Source: an uncultured Rikenellaceae bacterium (lineage in GTDB: Bacteria; Bacteroidota; Bacteroidia; Bacteroidales; Rikenellaceae). Taken from it: a stretch of DNA of 7,461 bases. The stretch's first letter is position 1, and each line of letters begins with the position of its first letter. Of the stretch, positions 1 through 7,461 are shown one piece after another. The notes under the pieces are model-generated. The model ran no database searches and was not told where the DNA came from. It saw nothing but the letters and a program-made list of their open reading frames with translations. Location of the stretch: NCBI GenBank assembly GCA_949284665.1, contig CASDWR010000204.1, forward strand, positions 1 through 7,461, in the 5' to 3' direction. The translations under genes and the position numbers were made by a program.

Positions 1-217
1 AGGGGAGGGGAATCGAGTTCGGATAAACGGGGAATACAACCGACAGTGAAACCGGCCGTCAACCAAGGGTAAAAGCACCTAATGTAGCGATATGCACGGT
101 GTCGGAAAATTGCCGCACCTATTTGTTCCCGTTGTATCCCACGATTACGCACCCATACATAAAACTCCTCGTTCATTCTATACCGGAATCTTCCTCGAAT
201 ACCATTTTGATCTGAAA
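1..217. other. Upstream flank, no supported gene
   Basis: I see no gene here that can be defended. On the + strand one frame is open from the window edge to a TAA at 70-72 and could be the last 23 codons of a preceding gene. On the - strand a frame is open from an ATG at 176 to the window edge (58 codons). Neither translation resembles a family I know, and each is too short to judge. I found no TAnnTTTG element in this stretch, so the promoter of the gene starting at 218 is not identified; a TTTG at 122-125 has its TA directly adjacent instead of two bases upstream. Confidence 0.4.
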
Positions 218-2062
218 ATGAAAAGAAGAATACTGTTTTTAGTCGCATTGTTTTTTGCTTTCGTGCCGTTGCTCGCGATACAAAAACCGTTGTTCATGCT
301 TTATCATTACGACCGTGCGGCAGGATTTGCCTTCGGCGACTGGCTATCCGTAATCGGGCACGGTCTGACGCTCGATATGACGGTAGCCGGTTATCTGACC
401 TGCATCCCCCTGCTCATTGTGCTGATTTCAATCTGGAGGGTCGGGAAGCTGTGGAAACACATCCTACGTGGATACATTATCGTGATAGCGGCATTGCTGG
501 GATTGATTTTCGCTGCCGACCTGGCTCTTTATTCCTTTTGGGATTTCAGACTCGATGCATCCATCTGGTTTTATCTTCGTTCGCCGAAAGATGCAGCAGC
601 CAGCATTGAATGGGGTCTTGCACTGCGTCAAATTGCTATCGCCATCGTATACGGTTTCTGTTTCTATTTTTGCCTGAACCGTTGGATTCTCCCCATTTTC
701 GACGGAACCCGTTCGGACCATCGGATCGTGACAACGGCAATCGTTCTGTTTTCGGGAGGCTTGCTGATCCTGCCCATTCGGGGCGGTTTATCGGCTTCGA
801 CAGCCAATGTGGGACGGGTCTATTTCAGTTCGGAAATGTTTCTGAACCATGCTGCCGTCAATCCGGCCTTTTCCCTGTTTTACTCTTCGCTCCATCAGCA
901 GAATTATGCGGAACAATATACCTACATGGACGAGTCCGAACGTACAGCGATCTGCAGTTCTCTTTTGGGAAACAAGGACAACCATACCGAACCGCTCTGC
1001 GACACATTGCTCACGACACAAAGGCCGAACATCGTACTGGTCATTCTGGAAAGTTTCTCTGCCAACGCCTCGATTGCATTGGATGGGACTGAGGACGGGA
1101 CACCGAATCTCGACAGACTTGCCGCCGAGGGGATCCTTTTTACGAACTTTTATGCCAATTCTTTCCGTACCGATCGCGGATTGGTATCAATACTCAACGC
1201 CTTCCCCGGGCAACCCACCTCCTCGATCATGAAATACCCGGAAAAGAGTCGCTCCCTCGCCTCGATCGCCTCATCGCTCAAGACTGCAGGCTACTCGACT
1301 GCTGTTTACTATGGTGGCGATATCGACTTCACCAACATGCGCTCCTATTTTTATGGCAGCGGATACGAACGGGTAATCGGACAGGATGGATTGAGGGGCA
1401 AGATCGACGGGAAGGTCTCGCAATGGGGATACGATGACCGGCTCATGTTCGACTGTCTGGCTGAAGAGGTGGAACTTTCGGCGGAAAACCATCGGCCGTT
1501 TTTTATCACTTTCCTGACACTCAGCAGCCATGAACCGTTCGATGTGCCTTTTGAGAAGTTCCCGAATTCCTACCTTAATTCCGTCGCCTTCACCGATGAC
1601 TGCATCGGGACCTTCGTCGAGCGGCTCCGCAACTCGTCGTTATGGGACGACACTCTTCTCATCCTGCTCTCGGACCACTCATACCGCTATCCCGACACCG
1701 TGGCCGCCGCTTCACCCGAACACCAACATATTCCGATGGTATGGGGTGGCGGAGCAATTGCAAAACCCCGAAGGATCGACCGACTCGGCACTCAAACCGA
1801 TCTTGCCGCAACACTTTTGCACCAATTGGGACTTTCGTTCGATGCTTTCGGGTTCAGCCGCGATCTGTTGTGCGGGGGAACCCCTGATTTCGCATTCTAT
1901 ACCTATAACAATGGATTCGGATATATCGACTCTTCCGGGATAACGGTCTGGAACTGCGCCTCATCGCAACCGGTCGACAATCGGGGCGAAGGCGGTAGCG
2001 AACGTATTCGTAAAGGGCAGGCTCTGCTCCAGACATTGATGGAAGAGTTCGACCGGAGGTAG
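218..2062 (+). CDS. LTA synthase family sulfatase-fold membrane enzyme
   Basis: A 614-residue polytopic protein of the alkaline-phosphatase/sulfatase superfamily, LtaS-like branch. About five membrane helices lie in the N-terminal third (roughly residues 4-21, 55-73, 85-104, 139-153, 170-187), followed by a large extracytoplasmic catalytic domain. Visible family motifs are VILESFS with metal-ligand candidate E278, FRTDRG with nucleophile candidate T318, SSHEPF with H438, LSDHS with D486 and H487, and EHQHIP near residues 501-506. LtaS enzymes transfer glycerol phosphate from phosphatidylglycerol. Gram-negative relatives act on periplasmic glucans or other envelope glycans, so a phospho-alcohol transferase or hydrolase role on the envelope is inferred and the substrate is unknown. 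The frame is open back to an ATG at 92, but I chose 218 because its product begins with a normal membrane start (MKRRILFLVALFF), whereas the 42 extra residues are hydrophilic and unlike the family. A phosphoethanolamine transferase is a less likely alternative. Confidence 0.88.
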   Translation: MKRRILFLVALFFAFVPLLAIQKPLFMLYHYDRAAGFAFGDWLSVIGHGLTLDMTVAGYLTCIPLLIVLISIWRVGKLWKHILRGYIIVIAALLGLIFAADLALYSFWDFRLDASIWFYLRSPKDAAASIEWGLALRQIAIAIVYGFCFYFCLNRWILPIFDGTRSDHRIVTTAIVLFSGGLLILPIRGGLSASTANVGRVYFSSEMFLNHAAVNPAFSLFYSSLHQQNYAEQYTYMDESERTAICSSLLGNKDNHTEPLCDTLLTTQRPNIVLVILESFSANASIALDGTEDGTPNLDRLAAEGILFTNFYANSFRTDRGLVSILNAFPGQPTSSIMKYPEKSRSLASIASSLKTAGYSTAVYYGGDIDFTNMRSYFYGSGYERVIGQDGLRGKIDGKVSQWGYDDRLMFDCLAEEVELSAENHRPFFITFLTLSSHEPFDVPFEKFPNSYLNSVAFTDDCIGTFVERLRNSSLWDDTLLILLSDHSYRYPDTVAAASPEHQHIPMVWGGGAIAKPRRIDRLGTQTDLAATLLHQLGLSFDAFGFSRDLLCGGTPDFAFYTYNNGFGYIDSSGITVWNCASSQPVDNRGEGGSERIRKGQALLQTLMEEFDRR

Positions 2063-2064
2063 GA

Positions 2065-2108
2065 CCCTGACATGACTCAGGGATTCGCACAAATATCCGG
2101 TGTGCGGA
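2065..2108 (+). other. Two consecutive hairpins after the sulfatase gene
   Basis: CCCTGA (2065-2070) and TCAGGG (2077-2082) form a perfect 6-bp stem with a 6-base loop, beginning three bases after the TAG stop. A second stem follows at once: CGCACA (2086-2091) pairs with TGTGCG (2101-2106), extended by a T-G and a T-A pair to about 8 bp. Neither is followed by a T run, so they are not textbook intrinsic terminators. They could stabilise the 3' end, weaken read-through, or be processing sites in a two-gene transcript. Confidence 0.35.
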
Positions 2109-2228
2109 AACAATCGGGACATGTACATCATCCCGAATAGAAACGAAACATATTAAATAACCAAACAATACGATCCGTGCTTCGGGAACATCATCGTTCC
2201 GGGCAAAAAGGAAACAAATCGAATAACC
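2108..2228 (+). repeat. Imperfect tandem repeat with a hairpin in each unit
   Basis: Two adjacent units, 2108-2162 (55 bases) and 2163-2228 (66 bases), share the same ordered blocks: AAACAAT at the start, CGGGA, ACATCATC, CCG, GAAACA, and AATAACC at the end, with gaps between. Each unit can form a stem: TCGGGA (2114-2119) with TCCCGA (2131-2136) in the first, and GGAAC (2185-2189) with GTTCC (2196-2200) in the second. The second unit ends ten bases before the ATG at 2239. It looks like a duplicated structured leader, but the alignment was made by eye and is imperfect. Confidence 0.4.
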
Positions 2229-2238
2229 CATCTGCAAC

Positions 2239-2838
2239 ATGAATTGCAAATCAATCTTGCTTTTAGGGGCCATCCTGCTGCATGTAGGGAATCTTTTGGG
2301 AGAGTCCACCGTCCCGACCGTCACCAGTGGCACACTTGCAACGGCCATTCCATCCGATGTGCCGGACGAACAGGAAACGAAAGCACACTTCATTGTCATA
2401 TCGAAACAGAAAATGCAACTGACTGTTTATGATTTCCGAAGCCGAGCGATAGCAACCTACCCGATCGCATGCGGGAAAAATTACGGCGACAAGAGAAAAC
2501 CAGGCGACATGAAAACACCCGAAGGATTTTTTTCAGTACAACAGATCCAAGATGCTTCTTCCTGGACTCATGATTTTAAAGACGGGAAAGGAGATATTGC
2601 AGGAGCTTACGGTCCATGGTTCGTCCGACTTCTGACACCACCCCATCAAGGGATAGGAATTCATGGGACACATGACGAAAGTTCTATCGGCACCCGTGTC
2701 ACGGAGGGATGCATCCGGATGCGGAACGATGACCTGCGCGAACTAGTGCGACGTTTTGTCTATCCTGGCATGCCGGTTTTCATCTTCGGTTCCGATCGTG
2801 ATATTCGCGCCACAGCAGATCTCGCCCCGCAACATTGA
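2239..2838 (+). CDS. Secreted L,D-transpeptidase (YkuD domain) protein
   Basis: A 199-residue protein of the L,D-transpeptidase catalytic family (YkuD/ErfK/YbiS). Residues 1-22 form a signal peptide with a hydrophobic core (SILLLGAILL), so the enzyme should act in the periplasm; Cys3 is too early for a lipobox. The YkuD domain spans about residues 49-183. It starts with a FIVISKQKMQLTVYD strand, has KTPEGFF near residues 92-98, and carries the active site IHGTHD (H142) followed 16 residues later by TEGCIRM (C158, R160). C158 is the expected nucleophile, making 3-3 crosslinks in peptidoglycan or attaching proteins to it. The usual second His of the S/T-H-G-C motif is Glu156 here, which may mark a subfamily with altered specificity. 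No LysM, SH3 or peptidoglycan-binding domain is present. The gene follows the sulfatase-family gene in the same direction after 176 bases; the gap shows no recognisable promoter, so co-transcription is plausible. Confidence 0.88.
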   Translation: MNCKSILLLGAILLHVGNLLGESTVPTVTSGTLATAIPSDVPDEQETKAHFIVISKQKMQLTVYDFRSRAIATYPIACGKNYGDKRKPGDMKTPEGFFSVQQIQDASSWTHDFKDGKGDIAGAYGPWFVRLLTPPHQGIGIHGTHDESSIGTRVTEGCIRMRNDDLRELVRRFVYPGMPVFIFGSDRDIRATADLAPQH

Positions 2839-2839
2839 A

Positions 2840-2862
2840 CGTTTCGGGACTGAATCGGAACG
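2840..2862 (+). terminator. Possible weak terminator hairpin after the L,D-transpeptidase gene
   Basis: CGTTTCGG (2840-2847) can pair with TCGGAACG (2855-2862) around a 7-base loop, giving an 8-bp stem that includes two G-U pairs. It starts two bases after the stop and lies between two convergent genes. On the - strand the wobble pairs become mismatches, so it would mainly serve the + transcript. There is no T tract, which keeps confidence low. Confidence 0.3.
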
Positions 2863-2888
2863 CCGCAATGAAACCGGTCTCCCAACGA

Positions 2889-3776
2889 CTATTCCTGTAT
2901 CCTGTACTGTTTGGGAGAGAGTCCGGTATGCTGTTTGAAATATTTACCGAAGAAGGATTGCGATGAGAAATTCAACGCATATGCCACTTCCTGAATACTT
3001 TTATCCGAGAACCGAAGCATCGCCTTGGCTTCCAGTATGATATATGCATCTATCCATTGTGCGGCCGTCCGACCGCTCACCGTCTTAACGATAGATGAAA
3101 GATATTTGGGCGTGATATTGAGTTTGTCCGAATAATAACCGATCCCATGTTCCGATTTGTGATATTGGGCAACGAGTCTGATAAATTTTTCGAAATATTC
3201 TTCAGCCCGGCTTTTACGAACGGTCTCGTAGGTGGTATATTTCCGGTACATCGCACACAATTTGTAAAACGATGCGGACACAAAGTGGCACAAAATCTCC
3301 TTTTTATAATAGGGATTGTCCGAAGAGACGATCCGTACCAGTGCATTGTAAATATCCTTCATGATTTCGAATTCGTGCTCGTTCAATGACAACACGGGCT
3401 GGTAATCGAGAATCATGGGAATAGCTTTCTGCGCCTCAACATGCAACTCGCCCAAAAAACGGGCGGAAAACAAGACGATCATACTTTCGGCATCGGGACT
3501 GTAACGGGATGTCTGTACGATATGTTCCGGTGTAACGATAATCAATGAATTTTTCGACACCTCATACTCCTTCAAGTCCACCGACATGCTCACGCTGCCG
3601 GATGAGAGTAAACAGATGATATAGCCGTCGAACCGGGTGGGATAGCCGAAGCGAGGCGCATGCTGTGCATTGCTGTATAAAACGGCAAAATCCTCGGAGT
3701 ACCACCCCTTATCCCGGATATTTTCTTCCAACTGCTGGAAACTAACCGTCTGAAGCGTATGTTTTTTTGTGTTCAT
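2889..3776 (-). CDS. AraC-family transcriptional regulator
   Basis: A 295-residue cytoplasmic DNA-binding protein. The N-terminal half (about residues 33-110) looks like a cupin-type AraC ligand-binding domain, with RFDGYIICLLSSGSVSM and NSLIIVTPEH. The C-terminal roughly 85 residues carry the two helix-turn-helix units of AraC/XylS proteins. The first contains KLNITPKYLSSIVK (about 211-235), and the second contains SIQEVAYALNFSSQSFFGKYFKQ and ends in GLSPKQYR (about 259-292). The frame extends to an ATG at 3800, but that codon lies inside a TAnnTTTG promoter-like element, so transcription should start downstream of it; I therefore take the ATG at 3776. It converges with the L,D-transpeptidase gene, 50 bases apart, and diverges from the atp operon. 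Ligand and target genes cannot be told from sequence. Autoregulation or control of a neighbour is only an inference from position. Confidence 0.9.
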   Translation of the reverse strand: MNTKKHTLQTVSFQQLEENIRDKGWYSEDFAVLYSNAQHAPRFGYPTRFDGYIICLLSSGSVSMSVDLKEYEVSKNSLIIVTPEHIVQTSRYSPDAESMIVLFSARFLGELHVEAQKAIPMILDYQPVLSLNEHEFEIMKDIYNALVRIVSSDNPYYKKEILCHFVSASFYKLCAMYRKYTTYETVRKSRAEEYFEKFIRLVAQYHKSEHGIGYYSDKLNITPKYLSSIVKTVSGRTAAQWIDAYIILEAKAMLRFSDKSIQEVAYALNFSSQSFFGKYFKQHTGLSPKQYRIQE

Positions 3777-3793
3777 TATAGGTAATTTTTTGC

Positions 3794-3801
3794 CAAACAT
3801 A
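3794..3801 (-). promoter_or_regulatory. Candidate -7 element for the AraC-family gene
   Basis: Read on the - strand these bases are TATGTTTG, an exact match to the Bacteroidota primary-sigma -7 consensus TAnnTTTG. Transcription would start around 3787-3790, giving a leader of roughly a dozen A-rich bases before the ATG at 3776. I see no good -33 TTTG at the expected distance. The element covers the alternative upstream ATG at 3800, which argues against that start. Confidence 0.5.
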
Positions 3802-3828
3802 ACGCTTTTATTTGAAAAAAGTCATATT

Positions 3829-3845
3829 TTTTTCGAAAAATTCGA
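3829..3845. promoter_or_regulatory. Overlapping palindromes between divergent promoters (possible operator)
   Basis: TTTTTCGAAAAA (3829-3840) is a perfect 12-bp palindrome. It overlaps TCGAA-AAA-TTCGA (3833-3845), a perfect 5-bp inverted repeat with a 3-base spacer. The site is AT-rich and lies between the two candidate -7 elements. It might bind a regulator or be a bent A-tract upstream element. AraC proteins usually bind direct rather than inverted repeats, so it need not be the site of the adjacent regulator. Confidence 0.3.
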
Positions 3846-3887
3846 CATACAGTACAATCAGGGAGCATCAACAAGCAATAATTCGAT

Positions 3888-3895
3888 TAAATTTG
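3888..3895 (+). promoter_or_regulatory. Candidate -7 element for the atp operon
   Basis: TAAATTTG matches the Bacteroidota -7 consensus TAnnTTTG exactly and is the only such match on the + strand in the gap before atpD. Transcription would begin near 3900, leaving a leader of about 140 bases. The expected -33 TTG is not visible 19-21 bases upstream, so the promoter may be weak or depend on an activator. Confidence 0.5.
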
Positions 3896-3937
3896 CGTCA
3901 TATTAATTGGTGCGAAACTTGTTTCACACGAAAGCGA

Positions 3938-3973
3938 TATCGAGAGCAGCCTCCGACAGGAGTCGATAACTCC
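3938..3973 (+). promoter_or_regulatory. Structured segment in the atpD leader
   Basis: TATCGA (3938-3943) pairs with TCGATA (3963-3968). Inside that stem CTCC (3951-3954) pairs with GGAG (3959-3962) around a GACA loop, giving a ten-pair hairpin with one 7-base bulge. The same GGAG extended to GGAGT (3959-3963) can instead pair with ACTCC (3969-3973). The two folds exclude each other. This resembles no riboswitch or leader family I recognise, and short stems like these can arise by chance. Confidence 0.3.
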
Positions 3974-3996
3974 CGAGACAGAAATCGCACACGTAA

Positions 3997-5583
<1,587 letters not shown>

Positions 5584-5598
5584 CCGAATCGTGATAAA

Positions 5599-5865
5599 AT
5601 GAAAGAGAACGCCCTGCATATCCGCATCATCTCCCCCGAAGGTACCCTCTTCGAGGGCGAAGTGACTCATGCCACCCTTCCAGGAACAGCCGGCTCGTTC
5701 TCCGTCTATCCTCTCCACGCACCGCTCATCTCTTCACTTGAAAAAGGTGCTGTACGCTACTGGCCCAACGATCACGAAGAACGTATCGATATCGAAAGCG
5801 GATTCGTCGAAGTAAAAGAGGACCGAATCACCGTATGCGTAGAACGTCAAACCGATCAACCATGA
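5599..5865 (+). CDS. atpC: F1Fo ATP synthase subunit epsilon (short form)
   Basis: The epsilon subunit sits on the central stalk, joining gamma to the c-ring. This 88-residue protein consists only of the N-terminal beta-sandwich: IRIISPEGTLFEGEV at residues 8-22, the LPGTAGSFSVYPLHAPLIS segment (27-45) and the closing ESGFVEVKEDRITV (65-78). E. coli epsilon has 139 residues and a C-terminal two-helix domain that can rise and inhibit ATP hydrolysis. That domain is absent, and the next gene overlaps the stop, so this is not a recent truncation but the compact form. Auto-inhibition by epsilon helices is therefore not expected. The gene starts 15 bases after atpD. Its TGA overlaps the ATG of the next gene (ATGA at 5862-5865), indicating translational coupling. 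Confidence 0.93.
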   Translation: MKENALHIRIISPEGTLFEGEVTHATLPGTAGSFSVYPLHAPLISSLEKGAVRYWPNDHEERIDIESGFVEVKEDRITVCVERQTDQP

Positions 5866-6293
5866 AAAAGAACTCTCCATCCGATGCGCTCTCATTGGGT
5901 CGTGTTGCGATTATCTCGGCCAGCGTACTGCTTCTCGGGGCAGCAATCGCAATAGGAGTAATTGCCGTATGGTTTCCAAACTATTATACGGCATGGTTTC
6001 TCACGATACCTCTCTACTTTTTGCTGACGACGTTTCTGATGGGGCTCTTCGTGGAACGGACCTATCACAAGAACGCTTCCGTTAAACTGCTCAACCGCTT
6101 CATGCTCGCCCGCATGACAAAGATCGTGGTCTCGGTAGGCGTCATGATCCTTTACCTGCAACTGGTGGACAGAGAAAACGACCTTTTCCTGGTGCTTTTT
6201 CTGCTCTTTTACATCATATCAATGTCACTGGACATCTTCATCATGTTCAATGCGGATAAACGCAAGCGAAAAGAGAGCCAAACACAACCATGA
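5862..6293 (+). CDS. AtpI-like four-helix membrane protein of the atp operon
   Basis: A 143-residue integral membrane protein between atpC and atpB. Hydrophobic segments lie at about residues 13-37, 42-63, 85-102 and 106-129, with a positively charged tail (ADKRKRKE). Size, four-helix layout and place just ahead of subunit a match AtpI, the F-type ATP synthase accessory protein thought to help c-ring assembly or insertion. I cannot see a decisive sequence signature, so homology to AtpI is inferred from architecture and context, and I leave the symbol blank. The frame is open back to an ATG at 5835, but 5862 is preferred because it forms an ATGA overlap with the atpC stop, exactly like the overlap linking this gene to atpB. 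Both junctions read CAACCATGA. Confidence 0.8.
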   Translation: MKKNSPSDALSLGRVAIISASVLLLGAAIAIGVIAVWFPNYYTAWFLTIPLYFLLTTFLMGLFVERTYHKNASVKLLNRFMLARMTKIVVSVGVMILYLQLVDRENDLFLVLFLLFYIISMSLDIFIMFNADKRKRKESQTQP

Positions 6294-7402
6294 ACCGCCT
6301 CGCACGATACATATCGCTTTGCATTGTGTCAATGATTTCCCTCATTCCGGCATACGCAGAGGCTATTCCGCAAAGGGATGATCCCGTACGCGAAGAACCC
6401 GCACAGGAGGACGTAGCCGTTCAGGATATCATCTTCGAACATCTGCAAGACAGCTATTGGTGGCACATCACAACCATCAATGATACCCATGTCACGCTCT
6501 ATCTGCCGATCATCGTCCGTTCATCCGACAGTGGATGGCACCTCTTTTCGTCACGACGACTCGCCCATGGAGAGAGATTCGAAGGATTCCATATCGCCCC
6601 CGACGGACCCCATGCGGGGAAGGTCGTGACCGAAGACCCATCGGGTGCGGAAATCCGCCCTCTCGATATCTCACTTACGAAAAATGCACTGGCCCTGTTG
6701 ATCAACTCGGCACTGATGACGATCCTTTTCCTGTCGGTTGCCCGCTGGTACAAACGGCGGCCCAAACACGCTGTCCCCGGAGGATTGATCGGCGCCCTGG
6801 AAATGTTCGTCATGAACATCGAGGACGAAGTAATCCGTAAAAGCATCGGCCGGGATTACAAACGCTATTCACCATACCTGTTGACCGCATTTTTCTTCAT
6901 CCTCATCAACAACATCATGGGATTACTGCCCGTATTCCCGGGCGGGGCCAATACCACAGGCAATATTGCAATCACCATGACACTGGCCCTCTGTACGATG
7001 GTAGCGGTCAATCTTTTCGGCAACAAAGAGTATTGGAAGGAGATTCTGTGGCCGGACGTACCGACCTGGATGAAAGTCCCCATCCCGCTGATGCCGGTTA
7101 TCGAACTGTTCGGAATCATATCCAAACCTTTCGCTTTGATGATCCGACTGTTTGCCAACATCATGGCTGGTCATACGATCATTCTGGCCCTTACCTGTCT
7201 GATCTTCGTCACAGCCAAGATGGGCGCGGCCACCAATACCGGAATGACCGCCTTTTCTGTACTGCTCTCCATTTTCATGAATTGCCTCGAATTACTCGTA
7301 GCATACATCCAGGCCTATGTATTCACGATGCTTTCGTCCGTTTTCATCGGACTTTCGAGACCTGAGCACCACAAATCGAAACCAAAACAGACAAAACAAT
7401 AA
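6290..7402 (+). CDS. atpB: F1Fo ATP synthase subunit a
   Basis: Subunit a forms the two proton half-channels beside the c-ring in the membrane. The essential Arg is R286 in KPFALMIRLFANIMAGH. The E. coli pair Glu219/His245 is swapped to His295/Glu334 (AGH and LELLVAYIQ), a covariation known in this family, and Gln341 matches Gln252. Membrane helices begin near residue 131 and continue at about 194-215, 224-243, 264-300 and 318-356. At 370 residues it is about 100 longer than E. coli AtpB. The extra length is at the N-terminus: a probable signal peptide (1-24, ending AYAEA) and an extracytoplasmic segment (about 25-130) containing DSYWWHI. This long form is usual in Bacteroidota. The gene starts in an ATGA overlap at 6290-6293. 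Downstream atpE is expected but lies outside the window. Confidence 0.96.
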   Translation: MNRLARYISLCIVSMISLIPAYAEAIPQRDDPVREEPAQEDVAVQDIIFEHLQDSYWWHITTINDTHVTLYLPIIVRSSDSGWHLFSSRRLAHGERFEGFHIAPDGPHAGKVVTEDPSGAEIRPLDISLTKNALALLINSALMTILFLSVARWYKRRPKHAVPGGLIGALEMFVMNIEDEVIRKSIGRDYKRYSPYLLTAFFFILINNIMGLLPVFPGGANTTGNIAITMTLALCTMVAVNLFGNKEYWKEILWPDVPTWMKVPIPLMPVIELFGIISKPFALMIRLFANIMAGHTIILALTCLIFVTAKMGAATNTGMTAFSVLLSIFMNCLELLVAYIQAYVFTMLSSVFIGLSRPEHHKSKPKQTKQ

Positions 7403-7461
7403 AATTCATTAAAAAACAAACAATTAATAAAAAGACCAAAAAAAAATTAATAATAAAAAAA
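7403..7461 (+). promoter_or_regulatory. A-rich leader downstream of atpB
   Basis: The last 59 bases are almost all A and T, mostly A, and contain ATTAATAA twice (7423-7430 and 7446-7453). There is no hairpin, so no terminator is seen. In Bacteroidota, A-rich unstructured sequence before a start codon favours strong translation. This is therefore probably the leader of the next gene, expected to be atpE, whose c subunit is needed in many copies. The gene itself is beyond the window edge, so this is inferred from operon order. Confidence 0.4.

Noticed and set aside
1..176. Open - strand frame from an ATG at 176 to the window edge
   Set aside because: Only 58 codons are visible, with no recognisable similarity and no promoter; the window is too short to decide.
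92..217. 42-residue N-terminal extension of the sulfatase-family protein
   Set aside because: Hydrophilic and unlike the family; the ATG at 218 gives a normal membrane-protein start.
1854..2399. 181-codon open frame on the - strand spanning the sulfatase 3' end and the L,D-transpeptidase 5' end
   Set aside because: It overlaps two well-supported genes on the other strand, its translation resembles no family, and it is explained by their codon use.
3777..3800. Upstream ATG of the AraC-family gene at 3800
   Set aside because: It sits inside the TATGTTTG promoter-like element, so it would not be transcribed from that promoter.
7403..7461. A-rich tail as a terminator or a sequencing artefact
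   Set aside because: No stem precedes it and it follows the atpB stop in the place of an atpE leader; mixed A/T content with repeated ATTAATAA is not a simple homopolymer artefact.

Overview
The window is chromosomal DNA from a member of the Bacteroidota, most likely the order Bacteroidales. Three things support this. The F-type ATP synthase genes run beta, epsilon, a small membrane protein, then subunit a, so atpD and atpC lead the operon instead of ending it. The beta subunit carries a roughly 30-residue insertion after its GERTREGND motif. The best promoter candidates match the Bacteroidota -7 element TAnnTTTG, and gene starts are preceded by A-rich sequence rather than Shine-Dalgarno motifs. 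I cannot name the genus.

Layout. Positions 1-217 hold no gene I can support. A membrane-anchored LTA-synthase-type sulfatase-fold enzyme (218-2062, +) is followed by a 176-base gap with several hairpins and an imperfect tandem repeat. Next is a secreted L,D-transpeptidase-type (YkuD) protein (2239-2838, +). These two are plausibly one envelope-related transcription unit, because the gap contains no TTG or TAnnTTTG on the + strand. A convergent AraC-family regulator follows (2889-3776, -). Its promoter region lies back to back with that of the ATP synthase operon (3777-4038). The operon then runs to the end of the window: atpD (4039-5583), atpC (5599-5865), a four-helix AtpI-like membrane protein (5862-6293) and atpB (6290-7402). 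Two ATGA stop/start overlaps link the last three genes. The window ends in a very A-rich stretch that is probably the leader of the next gene, expected to be atpE.

How the genes work together. AtpD is the catalytic F1 subunit. AtpC is the rotor-stalk epsilon subunit, here in a short form without the C-terminal helical domain. AtpB is the membrane proton-channel subunit a, with a signal peptide and a long extracytoplasmic N-terminus. The AtpI-like protein probably helps assemble or insert Fo. The c, b, delta, alpha and gamma subunits are not in the window. The regulator's target is unknown; its position opposite the operon does not prove that it controls it.

Overall this is a fairly ordinary core-genome region. 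I see no mobile element, CRISPR array, tRNA or rRNA, and no convincing new system. The most interesting non-coding signals are the tandem hairpin repeat before the L,D-transpeptidase gene, the divergent regulatory region with overlapping palindromes, and the structured atpD leader.
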